In this document: positions 8,505-17,601 of the stretch, piece by piece | Position numbering within the stretch: position 1 is the stretch's first letter | Layout: each line of letters begins with the position of its first letter | DNA from: Helicobacter sp. 10-6591 | GTDB taxonomy: Bacteria > Campylobacterota > Campylobacteria > Campylobacterales > Helicobacteraceae | DNA: 64,000 bases | Assembly: GCF_003288805.1 (NCBI RefSeq) | Contig: NZ_NHYK01000005.1 | Span: 1 to 64,000, forward strand | Direction of reading: 5' to 3' | Translations under genes and position numbers: made by a program | Notes under the pieces: model-generated | What the model saw: only the letters and a program-made list of their open reading frames with translations | The model's database searches: none | Told to the model about the DNA's origin: nothing

Positions 8505-9351
8505 GCGTTTTGTATGTAAGAGCTTTACAAAGATCATACAGAGTTTGTTTGAGATTCTTGCGCTCTACTACCATATCTATAAGTCCATGTTCTAGTAAAA
8601 ATTCCGCTGTTTGGAATCCTTGAGGCAAATCTGCGCCTATAGTTTGTTTGATCACCCTTGGTCCGGCAAAGCCAATTATTGCTCCGGGCTCAGCAATAAT
8701 AATATCTCCCAAAAATGCAAAACTTGCACTCACCCCACCAAAAGTAGGATTGCAAAGTAATGAGATAAAGGGCAGCTTTGCCTCGCTTAGTTTATTGAGC
8801 GCACAAGAAGTCTTTGCCATTTGTAAAAGCGAGAAAGTAGATTCTTGCATTCTAGCCCCACCACTTGTGGAGCAAATGATAAGTGCTTGGCGGTTTTTGA
8901 TCGCGCGATTTATCGCACGGACTATCTTTTCGCCTTCTACTGATCCAAGTGAGCCACCCATAAATTCGAAGTCAAACACTACAAGCTGTACATTCATTCC
9001 CTGTATGCTAGCACTTCCTGCTATTACAGCACTAGGCCTGCCTGTCTTTGTCTGCGCCTCTTGGACTCGGTTTTTGTAGCTTTTCTTATCTACGAATTCC
9101 AATGGATCGACAGGACGCAAGTCTTTATCAAACTCTTTGAAGCTATCCTTATCGGACAAAAGTTCGATTCTCTGGGTTGCTGAGATTTTGAAGTGGTAAT
9201 TGCATTTAGGACAAACTTGTGATTGCGAGAAGATTTCTTTGTAATACATTAACGCGCCACAACCTGGACATTTCACCCAATGACTAGGAGCATCATTTTT
9301 CTCTGCACGAGGTTCATTTCTTTTGCTTTTAAAAAAATCGCTAAACAACAT
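8479..9351 (-). CDS. accD: acetyl-CoA carboxylase carboxyltransferase subunit beta
   Basis: The 290-residue AccD forms, with AccA, the carboxyltransferase that makes malonyl-CoA for fatty acid synthesis. The N-terminal zinc ribbon CPGC...CPKC lies at about residues 29-51. The crotonase-fold core carries [11 protein letters not shown] and [12 protein letters not shown]. It ends in a slightly extended tail that overlaps the rlmH start, and dksA follows, an order shared with Campylobacter. It is of normal length. The probable promoter is the extended -10 at 9400-9405. Confidence 0.93.
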   Translation of the reverse strand: MLFSDFFKSKRNEPRAEKNDAPSHWVKCPGCGALMYYKEIFSQSQVCPKCNYHFKISATQRIELLSDKDSFKEFDKDLRPVDPLEFVDKKSYKNRVQEAQTKTGRPSAVIAGSASIQGMNVQLVVFDFEFMGGSLGSVEGEKIVRAINRAIKNRQALIICSTSGGARMQESTFSLLQMAKTSCALNKLSEAKLPFISLLCNPTFGGVSASFAFLGDIIIAEPGAIIGFAGPRVIKQTIGADLPQGFQTAEFLLEHGLIDMVVERKNLKQTLYDLCKALTYKTHDIQPVLY

Positions 9352-9399
9352 ATCCTCATCCTCTATGTTTTAGGCTCTCTGAGTTGAAGAAGTCGCGCG

Positions 9400-9405
9400 A
9401 TAATA
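9400..9405 (-). promoter_or_regulatory. candidate extended -10 promoter of the accD operon
   Basis: Minus strand TGCTATTAT matches an extended -10 (TGn then TATTAT). A start near 9393 leaves a leader of about 42 nt before accD. The 223-bp gap to hslU holds no other recognisable element. Confidence 0.4.
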
Positions 9406-9574
9406 GCAAAAATTTGCTTATCTTTGACCTACGAGGGAAAATCTTAGGAATGTGTTTGGTATGCGAGTTTGGGGGATAATAGAGCTGAAATCAGAGCTTG
9501 CCAAGAAGCAACTTGTAAGAAGCAATTTGTAAAAATTGTGAAGTATTTTAAAGGGATTGTATGGACTAGGGATT

Positions 9575-10906
9575 TTAGAGTATATAGCGTGCTAAATCTA
9601 CATTTTCTACCAAATCTGCTAATTTCTCTCTGACCATAGCAGCACTCACTAGCACTTGCTTGCCGGTATATTCCTCACATGCAAAGCTAATATCTTCTAG
9701 TACTCTTTCTATTGTTGTATGTAGCCTGCGCGCACCAATATTCTCTGTTTTTTGGTTTGCATCAAAAGATAATCTTGCAAGCTCTCTAATTGCTTCATCT
9801 TCAAAATCCAATGTAATATCTTCAGTTTGTAACAAAAGCTGGTATTGGCGGATAATAGAACTTTTGACTTGGGTAAGAATCTTATATAAGCTCTCTTGTG
9901 TAAGGCTTTCTAGCTCCACTCGCAGAGGGAATCTTCCTTGCAGTTCTGGTATCAGATCGCTTGGTTTGCTAAAAGCAAAAGCCCCTGCGGCAATGAAGAG
10001 GATATAATCGGTTCGTATCTGGCCGTATTTTGTAGCTACTACACTACCCTCGACTATAGGAAGCAAATCTCGTTGGACGCCTTCTTTGCTAGGGTCTTGG
10101 CGAGAAGAATCTTTAGCCCCCACTGCAATCTTATCTATCTCATCGATAAATATCACTCCTTTTTGCTCTGCACGTTTTAAGCCCTCTTGCTTGATTGCTT
10201 CATAATCTAGGCATTCCTTGAGTGCCTCTTGGGTAAGCGCAGTTTTTGCCTCCTTCACACTCATTTCGCGTTTTTGCTTTTGTTCTTGTGGGGAAAATAC
10301 CTTGATAAGAGATTCTTGCATTTTGGCCATATCCATAGGCAACCCTTCATCAATCACTAAGCTTCTGCTAATTTCAATATTGATTTGTAAAGAATCCATC
10401 TCGCCTTTACGTACTCTTTCTTTCATTTTTTGGAAGCTTTGGTCGTATTCTTGCTTTTTCTGCTCACTTACACTGCTAGGAAGAGGCGGGAGAATCTTTT
10501 GGGTGATTTTATTTAAGATATATTCTTGGATCTTTTGTTCCTCTTTTTGCTTGTATTCTTTTTCCACAAGATTCACACTTGCTAGCACAAGGTCTCGCAC
10601 TATAGATTCCACATCTCTACCTACAAACCCTACTTCCGTGTATTTGCTTGCTTCCACTTTGACAAAAGGCAGTCCCATGATCTTTGCCATACGCCGCGCA
10701 ATTTCTGTTTTGCCTACACCTGTCGAGCCTATCATAAGGATGTTTTTTGGTGTGATTTCCTCTTGGACTTCCTTTGGGAGATTCATTCGGCGATAGCGAT
10801 TTCTTAGAGCAATGGCCACACATTTTTTTGCTTCGCTCTGCCCAATGATATAGTCGTCCAAATACGCCACTATCTCTCTTGGCGTCATATTATCTTGGTT
10901 TATCAT
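9575..10906 (-). CDS. hslU: HslU, ATPase/unfoldase of the HslUV protease
   Basis: The 443-residue AAA+ protein (same length as E. coli HslU) unfolds substrates and feeds them to HslV. It shows [17 protein letters not shown] at the N-terminus, Walker A GSTGVGKT at 60-67, Walker [10 protein letters not shown], and the C-terminal sensor-2 region with GARRLHT. The inserted I domain between the Walker motifs is rich in Gln and Lys. The ATG at 10906 overlaps the hslV stop by four bases (ATGA), proof of coupled translation. An earlier in-frame start would lie inside hslV and is less likely. Confidence 0.95.
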   Translation of the reverse strand: MINQDNMTPREIVAYLDDYIIGQSEAKKCVAIALRNRYRRMNLPKEVQEEITPKNILMIGSTGVGKTEIARRMAKIMGLPFVKVEASKYTEVGFVGRDVESIVRDLVLASVNLVEKEYKQKEEQKIQEYILNKITQKILPPLPSSVSEQKKQEYDQSFQKMKERVRKGEMDSLQINIEISRSLVIDEGLPMDMAKMQESLIKVFSPQEQKQKREMSVKEAKTALTQEALKECLDYEAIKQEGLKRAEQKGVIFIDEIDKIAVGAKDSSRQDPSKEGVQRDLLPIVEGSVVATKYGQIRTDYILFIAAGAFAFSKPSDLIPELQGRFPLRVELESLTQESLYKILTQVKSSIIRQYQLLLQTEDITLDFEDEAIRELARLSFDANQKTENIGARRLHTTIERVLEDISFACEEYTGKQVLVSAAMVREKLADLVENVDLARYIL

Positions 10907-11451
10907 ACTAGCTCCAAAATCTTGATATTTGTATTTGTATAGATACACAACTCTCCTGCAATTTGCAGGGATTGCTCGACAATCTGGCGCGGAGAAATGG
11001 ATTGAGGGATTCTCTGAAAAGCTCTAGCTGCACTGAGTGCATAATTCCCTCCGCTACCAATAGCAGCTATCTTGCCATCCTCTGGCTCAAGCACATCACC
11101 TGTCCCACTTAAAATAAAAATATGCTCTTTGTTAAGCACTATCATCATCGCTTCTAGCTTGCGTAAATACTTATCGCTCCGCCATTGTCTTGAAAACTCA
11201 AGCACTGAGCGAACTAACTCTCCCTTTTTACCTTCCAAGATTCTCTCAAACATATCAAAAAGACTAAACGCATCCGCGGTGCTACCGGCAAACCCGCTTA
11301 AGATCTGCTCGTTATAAAGTGTGCGCACCTTGGTGGCGTTACTCTTCATGATGCAATTCCCAAATGTCACCTGCCCATCACCGCCAATAACCGCATATTT
11401 CTTGCCTTCAAATTCGCCTTTGTAACCTAGAATCGTGGTTGCCTCAAACAT
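10903..11451 (-). CDS. hslV: HslV, proteolytic subunit of HslUV
   Basis: The 182-residue N-terminal-nucleophile peptidase forms the double hexamer that degrades proteins delivered by HslU. The catalytic threonine is expected within TTILGYKG, followed by [20 protein letters not shown] and [15 protein letters not shown]. The nucleophile is Thr5 after MFEA, not Thr2 directly after Met as in E. coli. A four-residue peptide must therefore be removed, a form I know from H. pylori and Campylobacter. AAGGAAGGGG precedes the ATG. The -10 TATAAT at 11514-11519 probably drives hslVU. Confidence 0.94.
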   Translation of the reverse strand: MFEATTILGYKGEFEGKKYAVIGGDGQVTFGNCIMKSNATKVRTLYNEQILSGFAGSTADAFSLFDMFERILEGKKGELVRSVLEFSRQWRSDKYLRKLEAMMIVLNKEHIFILSGTGDVLEPEDGKIAAIGSGGNYALSAARAFQRIPQSISPRQIVEQSLQIAGELCIYTNTNIKILELV

Positions 11452-11513
11452 CCCCTTCCTTTCATTGTAATGAGTTCTGCTGCTAAAGAATATGGCGTAA
11501 AAATAAGGCAGGG

Positions 11514-11519
11514 ATTATA
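11514..11519 (-). promoter_or_regulatory. -10 box of hslV-hslU
   Basis: A perfect TATAAT on the minus strand lies 63 bp ahead of the hslV ATG, in the 144-bp gap shared with divergent xerH. No convincing -35 is seen, as usual for the main sigma factor of Helicobacter. Confidence 0.5.
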
Positions 11520-11595
11520 GCTTGTTTGTTTTGGCTTTTTGTGTGGAATTATTTTTGTTTAACCTCGCGATACACAAAAACTAAGGTATTTCTCA

Positions 11596-12681
11596 ATGAC
11601 TCATTCCCTCGAACCTTTCGCAAGCTTTGAAGAGAATCTGCTTATGTGGATAGCGCTGTTTATGCGTTGGAAAATCAACACTCTCTCAAACCACCAAGTG
11701 CGCAGTAAAGAAACAATCTTGCAATGCCTAGAGATTCTCAAATCCCAGCCAAAGAGCATCACAGAACTGCTTAATATCTGCAAGAGGGCAAGAGCCGCGG
11801 GACTTATTGGGATTAATATCTTTATCACGCCACTATCAAAGCTCTATGAGTATCTTTGCTCATTGCATCTTAAGAGTCTGCGTGAGATCAATGAGGATGC
11901 TATTGTTGATTTCTTGAGTGTCTATACTTCTATGCTGAGCAATGCGAGTAAGAAAAACTACAGAATCGTGCTCATAGGATTTTTTGGCTTTATTGACAAG
12001 CGCAATCAAGACAATGGGCTCTCACATGTCTTTGGGATCGAGCTTACTATCAGGCATTTGATGAATCTTAATAGCACGCACAAGCTCCCAGCATATTTGG
12101 ATGAAGCAGAGCTTGAGAGATTTTTAGAATCACTTGATAACGCACCGCTTGGAGCCAAGTATTCTACGCGCGATAAATTGATTATAAAAATAATCGTCTA
12201 TACGGGTGTGAGGGTAAGTGAGATTCTCTCTCTTCGCATAAAGGACTTTATCCCGCAAGGAGATTTGTGGCTATTCCAAGTAAGGGGCAAGGGGAACAAA
12301 ATGCGCGTGGTTATGATAAAAAAAGTCAAGATAGAAAGTCTTATGAAAGCATGGATGGAGCAGCGCACCCAAATAGCATTGCACTCAACTATAGAAGATA
12401 ATCTCATTTTCTGCAATAAAAAAGGCACAAAACTCACGCAAGCAAGGATATACCAAGTGTTAGGAGACATCCTAAGCTATGCAGGAATCAAAAAGGAAAA
12501 AATGGGCGCGCATATGCTTCGGCATACCTTTGCCACTATGCTCTATAGCAAGAAGCATGACCTAGTGCTTGTGCAAGAGGCTCTAGGTCATGCCAATCTT
12601 AATACAAGCAGAATCTACACACATTTTGATAAGCAGCGTCTGCTTGAGGCCGCAAGCGTGCTTGATGATTTTGAGAAATAG
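11596..12681 (+). CDS. xerH: XerH-type tyrosine recombinase for chromosome dimer resolution
   Basis: The 361-residue protein matches Helicobacter XerH, the single recombinase that resolves chromosome dimers at a difH site with FtsK. The catalytic set is complete: Arg206 in YTGVRVSEIL, Lys232 in the RGKGNK hairpin, His306 and Arg309 in HMLRHTFA, His332 in LGHANL and Tyr341 in RIYTHFD. The SAM-like N-terminal DNA-binding domain spans about residues 10-150. H. pylori XerH is of almost the same length and shares the FDKQRL...EAAS C-terminus. I could not identify a difH site in this window. It is divergent from hslV and upstream of the molybdate operon. Confidence 0.93.
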   Translation: MTHSLEPFASFEENLLMWIALFMRWKINTLSNHQVRSKETILQCLEILKSQPKSITELLNICKRARAAGLIGINIFITPLSKLYEYLCSLHLKSLREINEDAIVDFLSVYTSMLSNASKKNYRIVLIGFFGFIDKRNQDNGLSHVFGIELTIRHLMNLNSTHKLPAYLDEAELERFLESLDNAPLGAKYSTRDKLIIKIIVYTGVRVSEILSLRIKDFIPQGDLWLFQVRGKGNKMRVVMIKKVKIESLMKAWMEQRTQIALHSTIEDNLIFCNKKGTKLTQARIYQVLGDILSYAGIKKEKMGAHMLRHTFATMLYSKKHDLVLVQEALGHANLNTSRIYTHFDKQRLLEAASVLDDFEK

Positions 12682-12704
12682 CATCGTATAAGAATCTGTA
12701 GTGT

Positions 12705-12710
12705 TATAAT
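12705..12710 (+). promoter_or_regulatory. -10 box of the molybdate transport operon
   Basis: GTGTTATAAT contains a perfect TATAAT 36 bp ahead of the modA ATG. ATCGTATA at 12683-12690 vaguely resembles half of a ModE site, but no full palindrome is visible. Confidence 0.5.
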
Positions 12711-12746
12711 CACTGCTTTATCTCTAGAAACATGAAAGGATTCCCT

Positions 12747-13478
12747 ATGTCGCGAGTGTTATTAATACTTATGCTCTGTGTTTGCAATGCCTATGGTGAA
12801 AAAATCAATGTGCTAGCAGCAGCGTCTTTGAAGTTTGTCTTAGAGGATATAAAAGAAGAGTTTTTAAAAACTCGCAGAGAAGATGGGATTGACATTAGCT
12901 ACATTTCATCAGGCAAGGCTTATGCGCAGATCAAAAACGGCTCAAATGCACAGCTTTTTGTCTCTGCAGATTCTTCTTATCCACAAAAGATTTTTGAAGA
13001 CAATCTTGCTTCAAGTCAGCCAAAGGCCTATGCACGTGGCAAATTGGTGCTTTTTAGCGCAAACAAAAGCTATGATGCAAGCAGTCTGAAAATCCTTGAG
13101 GATAAGAGCATCAAGCACATAGCCATTCCAAACCCAAAGCTCGCTCCATATGGCGTGGCTGCACAAAGCTATATCAAAAGCATGGGGCTAGAGAAAAAGC
13201 TCCATCCCAAGCTTGTGTTTGGAGAATCCATTGGCCAAGCAAGCGCGTATGTGAAACAAGGCGTGGCAGAAATTGGCTTTAGCGCGCTTTCGATCGTGAT
13301 AAAAGATACAACCACTACCTATAGCGTGATTGAGCAGAAGTATTATGAGCCTATTGTGCAATCACTTGTGGTTACAAAAGCTGGAGGGGATTCTCAGCTG
13401 GCAAAGGATTTTGCAGAATATATCTTAGGAGAGAGAGCGCAGAGCATTTTTTACGAATATGGCTATGATGCCCCATAG
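12747..13478 (+). CDS. modA: periplasmic molybdate-binding protein
   Basis: The 243-residue ModA captures molybdate or tungstate and delivers it to ModB/ModC. It begins with a signal peptide (about residues 1-17) and then NVLAAASLKFVLEDI, the start of the mature solute-binding fold. SSGKAYAQIKNG and the FGESIGQASAYVKQG segment are typical of ModA. An in-frame ATG at 12732 lies before AAAGGA, which is the ribosome site for the ATG at 12747. It is the first gene of a four-gene operon with only 6 bp to the next gene. Molybdate serves molybdenum-cofactor enzymes such as formate dehydrogenase and nitrate reductase. Confidence 0.92.
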   Translation: MSRVLLILMLCVCNAYGEKINVLAAASLKFVLEDIKEEFLKTRREDGIDISYISSGKAYAQIKNGSNAQLFVSADSSYPQKIFEDNLASSQPKAYARGKLVLFSANKSYDASSLKILEDKSIKHIAIPNPKLAPYGVAAQSYIKSMGLEKKLHPKLVFGESIGQASAYVKQGVAEIGFSALSIVIKDTTTTYSVIEQKYYEPIVQSLVVTKAGGDSQLAKDFAEYILGERAQSIFYEYGYDAP

Positions 13479-13484
13479 GATAAG

Positions 13485-13883
13485 ATGAACACACTCAAAG
13501 CTAGGATAACAAATATAGAGCATGATGAGAATCTCGCGCTTATAGAGCTAGATTCTTGCTTTGGTATGTTTTTGGTCTTGCTCATTTTTACTCAGAGCAA
13601 GCAGCAATGGCAGAGAGGACAAGAAGTAAGGCTTGTGTTTAAGCAAACAGATCTCTTGCTTTCTTTATCAGATAGTTTGCTTGGTATCCACAACTGCTTC
13701 ATACACGAAATATCCTCCATCAAGCAAGATTGCATACTTTCACTCGTAGAATTCCAAAGCGGTGTGTCTGCCCTGCTATCTACCCGTGATTGCAAGCGTT
13801 TGCAAAGCATGGGCTTAAAAGTAGGCGCTACATGCTCATGGACAATAAACCCTACACAGATTCTTCTCCAGCAGCTCGATTAA
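13485..13883 (+). CDS. TOBE-domain protein of the molybdate operon
   Basis: The 132-residue cytoplasmic protein sits between modA and modB. Residues 1-60 and 65-130 look like two related beta-rich halves. The second ends GLKVGATCSWTINPTQILL, close to the TOBE/Mop end pattern of ModE and ModC, which bind molybdate. The first half ends in RGQEVRLVFKQTDLLLSL, the equivalent position of the first repeat. It lacks the helix-turn-helix of ModE, so it is more likely a molybdate store or sensor than a DNA-binding repressor. Campylobacter jejuni has a similarly placed small gene in its mod cluster. It contains several Cys residues without an obvious pattern. Confidence 0.65.
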   Translation: MNTLKARITNIEHDENLALIELDSCFGMFLVLLIFTQSKQQWQRGQEVRLVFKQTDLLLSLSDSLLGIHNCFIHEISSIKQDCILSLVEFQSGVSALLSTRDCKRLQSMGLKVGATCSWTINPTQILLQQLD

Positions 13884-13902
13884 AAGATTTATAGGAGGAA
13901 TT

Positions 13903-14589
13903 ATGCAGCAAGAATTTTTGCAAACCATGCTCTTAACCTTTAAGCTTTCTTTGCTTACGACATTGATTTTATTGCCTATTGGGATAATGCTTGCTGCTTT
14001 GCTAGATTCTTTGCGCTGTAAGCTTGTCATCGTTTTAGAATCACTCATTTGGATGCCACTTATCCTTCCTCCTTCAGTGCTTGGATTCTATTTGCTTATA
14101 GCATTCAATAAACACAATGTCTTAGGTGCATTTCTCTTAGAACATTTTTCTTTCCAGCTTGCTTTTAGCTTTCATGGATTGGTGGTAGCAAGTGTGATTT
14201 TTTCTCTGCCTTTTATGGTAAATCCAATCAAAAATGCGCTTGCCTCTTTGCCGCAATCTCTCAAAGAAGCCAGCTACACCTTAGGGAAGGGCAATCTTTA
14301 TACATTATTTTTCGTCCTCTTGCCAAATATCAAAGGCGCTTTGCTTTTAGGATGTGTAACGAGCTTTGCACACACTATAGGGGAATTTGGAGTAGTGATG
14401 ATGATAGGTGGCAGCAGGATGGGCGAGACCAAAGTCGCAAGTATTGCAATCTATGAAGAAGCAGAGAGTCTCAATTATGGTTTAGCACACCAGTATGCAC
14501 TCAGTCTATCTGCTGTAAGCTTTCTGAGCTTGTGTGTGATTTTTCTTATCATGCGCAGATATTTTGATAGGCATCTAAGGATTATCTAG
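13903..14589 (+). CDS. modB: molybdate ABC transporter permease
   Basis: The 228-residue inner-membrane permease has about five hydrophobic segments. The coupling loop near residues 125-150 reads EASYTLGKGNLYTLFFVLLPNI, the EAA-type motif that contacts ModC. TAGGAGGAATT gives an excellent ribosome site for the ATG. The stop overlaps the GTG of modC by one base, so stoichiometry is probably set by coupling. Length and topology are normal for ModB. Confidence 0.92.
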   Translation: MQQEFLQTMLLTFKLSLLTTLILLPIGIMLAALLDSLRCKLVIVLESLIWMPLILPPSVLGFYLLIAFNKHNVLGAFLLEHFSFQLAFSFHGLVVASVIFSLPFMVNPIKNALASLPQSLKEASYTLGKGNLYTLFFVLLPNIKGALLLGCVTSFAHTIGEFGVVMMIGGSRMGETKVASIAIYEEAESLNYGLAHQYALSLSAVSFLSLCVIFLIMRRYFDRHLRII

Positions 14590-15479
14590 TGATGGATATA
14601 GTCTTGGATTTTGCTCAAGAGCTTAGAGGTGGCCAGAGGGATACATTTACGCTTAAGGTACAAGAGAGCTTAGATTTTGGGGATTTTGTCGCGCTTTTTG
14701 GTAAATCTGGGGCGGGCAAAACTTCGATTTTAAGAATCTTAGGTGGGCTAGCAAGGCCACAAGAGGGGTTTATCAAAGTTGGCGATGAAATATGGCTGGA
14801 TAAAAAGACCTATCTGCCACCACAAAAACGTAGTATTGGCTTTGTATTTCAAGACTATGCACTTTTTCCACATTTGAATGTCTATGAAAACATCACCTTT
14901 GCACTCACAGACAAGAAAGAGCGCGATTTTGTCCAATGGCTTATCAAGCTCATGGAGCTTACCCCTATTCTCAAAAGCCCAATAAATACTATCTCTGGAG
15001 GACAGGCCCAACGCGTGAGCTTGGCGCGCGCTTTAGTGAGAAAGCCAAAAATCTTGCTTTTAGATGAGCCATTTAGCGCTCTAGATTCTCAGATGCGCTT
15101 GTCTCTGCAAGATGAGATTGCAAAGCTGCACTATCATCTTAATCTCACGACATTTTTTATCAGTCATGACATGGCAGAAATCTTTAGGCTTGCACGCAAA
15201 GCTTGGATTATCAAAAATGGCAAAATAGTGCAAAGCGGAGATATACATAAAGTCTTCCAATCCCCGCATTTGAGTGCGAAAATCCGTCTTCATGGTGAGA
15301 TTTTGCGTATCACAAATCAGAGCTTGGTGAGTGTGTTTGAGATTCTTTGTGGAGGTGAGATTATTAAGATTCTCTATGAAGCAAAAGAAGCACAAAATTT
15401 TCGCGTTGGAGAAAGGGTTTTTTTAGTCTCTAAGGCTTTTGCTCCAATGCTTTTTAAAGCCAACCACAACCATTTGTAA
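14589..15479 (+). CDS. modC: molybdate ABC transporter ATP-binding protein
   Basis: The 296-residue ATPase powers ModB. Walker A GKSGAGKT is at 38-45, the Q-loop lies in FVFQDYALFPHL, the signature is SGGQAQRVSLARAL, Walker B is ILLLDEPFSALD and the H-loop is FISHD. A C-terminal single TOBE-like domain follows residue about 235, shorter than in E. coli ModC (352 residues). The start may be the GTG at 14589, which overlaps the modB stop, or the ATG three bases later; a weak AAGG lies 8-11 nt upstream. It is the last gene of the operon. Confidence 0.92.
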   Translation: MMDIVLDFAQELRGGQRDTFTLKVQESLDFGDFVALFGKSGAGKTSILRILGGLARPQEGFIKVGDEIWLDKKTYLPPQKRSIGFVFQDYALFPHLNVYENITFALTDKKERDFVQWLIKLMELTPILKSPINTISGGQAQRVSLARALVRKPKILLLDEPFSALDSQMRLSLQDEIAKLHYHLNLTTFFISHDMAEIFRLARKAWIIKNGKIVQSGDIHKVFQSPHLSAKIRLHGEILRITNQSLVSVFEILCGGEIIKILYEAKEAQNFRVGERVFLVSKAFAPMLFKANHNHL

Positions 15480-15494
15480 AACCCCAAAAAGTGT

Positions 15495-15500
15495 TACAAT
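15495..15500 (+). promoter_or_regulatory. -10 box ahead of the deacetylase-like / dprA / ruvX operon
   Basis: GTGTTACAAT resembles the GTGTTATAAT ahead of modA. A start near 15507 leaves a leader of about 19 nt before the TTG start at 15526. Confidence 0.45.
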
Positions 15501-15525
15501 CTCTATAAAAATATATGGAGTGTGA

Positions 15526-16335
15526 TTGAGAGTGTTTATTTTCTTTCTCTTTTTGTTTTGTATCTGCACAAACCCCTTGCAAGCATTAGAATCCACAAAA
15601 GAGCAGCACCAGCACCACAAATCACAGCCAAAATTACTCATCATTATGGATGATATAAAATCCGAGCAAGAACTTCTCTCTTTGCAACAACTTGGGCTTA
15701 ATATCACACCTTCTATCTTTCCCCAAACGCCAAACACACCAAGAACAGCACAAATTGCTAGAATCACTGCAGATTATATGGTGCATTTGCCACTTGAGGC
15801 ATTACATTTAAAGCAAGAAAGCTTAAAACCACTGCTAATAGGTACGAGCAAAGATGATATGCGCATGCGACTACAGGAGATAAAAACACAATTCCCAAAA
15901 CTCAAGTATCTCAACAACCACGCAGGATCTAAATTTACAGCCAGCTATGAGGATATGAAGAATCTTTTAGAGGTTTTTGATGAACTTGGCTTGCGCTTTA
16001 TTGATAGTATGACGACCCAAGATTCCATCACTTCCCATTTGAGCAAAGAGCAAAATCGCCTCATCATGCAACGCGATATTTTTCTTGATAATCGCCCAAA
16101 CAAAGAAAGCATAGCCCTACAAATTGCCATAGCGATACAGAAGGCAAAGAGCAAAGGCTATGCGATTGCTATCTGCCATCCCAAGCGCGATACCTTTAGA
16201 GCACTCAAAGAAGCAAAAGAAAGGCTTTTAGGCGAAGTAGAGCTCATTTCTCCAATGGCTTTAGAATCATTTCTACAAGAGAAAAACATAACATTTTATA
16301 TCCGTTCAAAGTTCCAATATGCACAAATCCAATGA
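15526..16335 (+). CDS. exported divergent polysaccharide deacetylase family protein (YibQ-like)
   Basis: The 269-residue protein has a hydrophobic N-terminus (about residues 2-17) that looks like a signal peptide. Next come LLIIMDDIKSEQEL, TPSIFPQTPNT, VHLPLEAL and YLNNHAGSKFTA. These are the conserved blocks of the YibQ/DUF610 divergent deacetylase family, related to the NodB fold. The TTG at 15526 is taken as start because GGAG lies five bases upstream. Substrate and activity are unknown for the family; a cell-wall or envelope role is likely. It overlaps dprA by 17 nt, the same gene order as in Campylobacter (family protein, dprA, ruvX). Confidence 0.75.
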   Translation: MRVFIFFLFLFCICTNPLQALESTKEQHQHHKSQPKLLIIMDDIKSEQELLSLQQLGLNITPSIFPQTPNTPRTAQIARITADYMVHLPLEALHLKQESLKPLLIGTSKDDMRMRLQEIKTQFPKLKYLNNHAGSKFTASYEDMKNLLEVFDELGLRFIDSMTTQDSITSHLSKEQNRLIMQRDIFLDNRPNKESIALQIAIAIQKAKSKGYAIAICHPKRDTFRALKEAKERLLGEVELISPMALESFLQEKNITFYIRSKFQYAQIQ

Positions 16336-17110
16336 TTTTATAATCAAGCCCTTGCAGATTATCCCTAAGGCCTTGAAGGAATTATCTCGCTCGCCAAAAG
16401 AGCTATTTTTCATCGGGGATTCCCATCTGCTTGCAGCACCAATCAAGATAGCCATAGTAGGCACACGCTCGCCAAACCCTTACACAAAGCATTTTTGCGC
16501 CATGCTTGCAAGTGCCATAGCCAAAGCAGGAGGTGTGGTAGTGAGTGGAGGCGCACTCGGAGTGGATATTATCGCGCATACAAATGCCCTCCCTCGGACG
16601 ATTATGTTTTCGCCATCAAGCTTGGATATTATCTATCCTAAAAGCAATGCTAGGATTATTGCTCAAATCGCAAAGGATGGACTCATCCTTAGCGAATACA
16701 AATGCGGTTACCAGCCTTTTGCACATAGTTTTTTAGAGCGAAATCGCCTTGTGGTTGGCTTGAGCGATATAGTGATTATCCCGCAAGCAGATCTCATGAG
16801 TGGCTCGATGCAAAGTGCTAGACTTTCTTTGGAATCAAAAAAGCCACTTTTTGTCTTGCCACATAGAATGAATGAAAGCCTAGGCACACAAAGCCTACTT
16901 GCAAAGAATCAGGCGCGCGCGATTTATGACATAAAAGACTTTGTGAATGAGATTTTTGGGACAGATTCTGTGACAAATGATGAGGTACTAGAGTTTTGTA
17001 AAAATGCGCCAAGCTATGAGGAGGCAATCTCACGGTTTGGACTAAAGATTTTGGAATACGAGATGGAAGGAAAAATCATGCGTGATAACGGGATAGTGCG
17101 GATATGCTAG
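16319..17110 (+). CDS. dprA: DNA processing protein DprA
   Basis: The 263-residue Rossmann-fold protein binds incoming single-stranded DNA and loads RecA during natural transformation. The conserved elements are VGTRSPNPYTKHF near residue 45, VVSGGALGVDIIAH near residue 75, SEYKCGYQPFAHSFLERNR, and the MSGSMQSARLSLE segment near residue 160. A short C-terminal region could be a small winged helix. It overlaps the previous gene by 17 nt and ruvX by 7 nt. It implies that the organism is naturally competent or descends from competent ancestors. Confidence 0.92.
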   Translation: MHKSNDFIIKPLQIIPKALKELSRSPKELFFIGDSHLLAAPIKIAIVGTRSPNPYTKHFCAMLASAIAKAGGVVVSGGALGVDIIAHTNALPRTIMFSPSSLDIIYPKSNARIIAQIAKDGLILSEYKCGYQPFAHSFLERNRLVVGLSDIVIIPQADLMSGSMQSARLSLESKKPLFVLPHRMNESLGTQSLLAKNQARAIYDIKDFVNEIFGTDSVTNDEVLEFCKNAPSYEEAISRFGLKILEYEMEGKIMRDNGIVRIC

Positions 17111-17517
17111 ATTCTCAAATACGTGTTGTTGCTTGTGATGTGGGGCTAAAACGCATAGGAGTGGCGATTTTGGAGCAAAATATCATTTTACCTCTTGAGC
17201 CTATCTTGCGTATTAATCGTAACCAAGCTGCAGAGCAATTAAGTACATTGCTCAAAAACAAAGCAGCCACACACCTTGTTGTAGGTAAGCCAAGCGGTGG
17301 CGAGGCAGGACATATGGATACACAAAGGCGTATTGAGCATTTTGTAGGTCTCTTGGACTTCGATGGTCAGATTATATTTGTCAATGAAGATTACAGCTCC
17401 AAAGAGGTGATGGGACTATTGCCAAGCAAGAAGTTACGAAGAGAGAGAAAAGGCAAGCTAGATAGCATAAGCGCGATGATTATTTTGCGAACTTTTATGG
17501 AAGGTGGGTCAGCTTAG
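17104..17517 (+). CDS. ruvX: RuvX/YqgF-family Holliday junction resolvase-like nuclease
   Basis: The 137-residue RNase-H-fold protein carries the first acidic residue in ACDVGLKRIGVA (Asp12), VVGKPSGGEAG, VNEDYSS in place of the usual DER motif, and the third acidic residue in LDSISAMIIL. YqgF proteins process pre-16S rRNA 5' ends and may act on junctions. The altered middle motif also occurs in H. pylori. It overlaps dprA by seven nt and ends the operon. Confidence 0.85.
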   Translation: MLDSQIRVVACDVGLKRIGVAILEQNIILPLEPILRINRNQAAEQLSTLLKNKAATHLVVGKPSGGEAGHMDTQRRIEHFVGLLDFDGQIIFVNEDYSSKEVMGLLPSKKLRRERKGKLDSISAMIILRTFMEGGSA

Positions 17518-17543
17518 ATTCTAAGACTGCTAAGCCTCTATGC

Positions 17544-17560
17544 AAAGATTGCAAATCTTT
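17544..17560. terminator. hairpin between convergent ruvX and ybeY
   Basis: Perfect 7-bp stem AAAGATT / AATCTTT with a 3-nt loop, followed on the plus strand by CTTATTT. It is AT-rich and symmetrical, so it could serve both convergent genes weakly. Confidence 0.35.
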
Positions 17561-17601
17561 CTTATTTGGATTGCAACCACACAAATTAAGGAATCTCGCA
17601 A

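Noticed and set aside
10218-10796. A long open frame antisense to hslU (192 codons).
   Set aside because: hslU is complete with all motifs; the antisense product is Ser/Phe-rich and has no ribosome site.
11452-11595. A difH recombination site near xerH.
   Set aside because: I looked in the gaps around xerH and saw no convincing 28-bp site with XerH-like arms.
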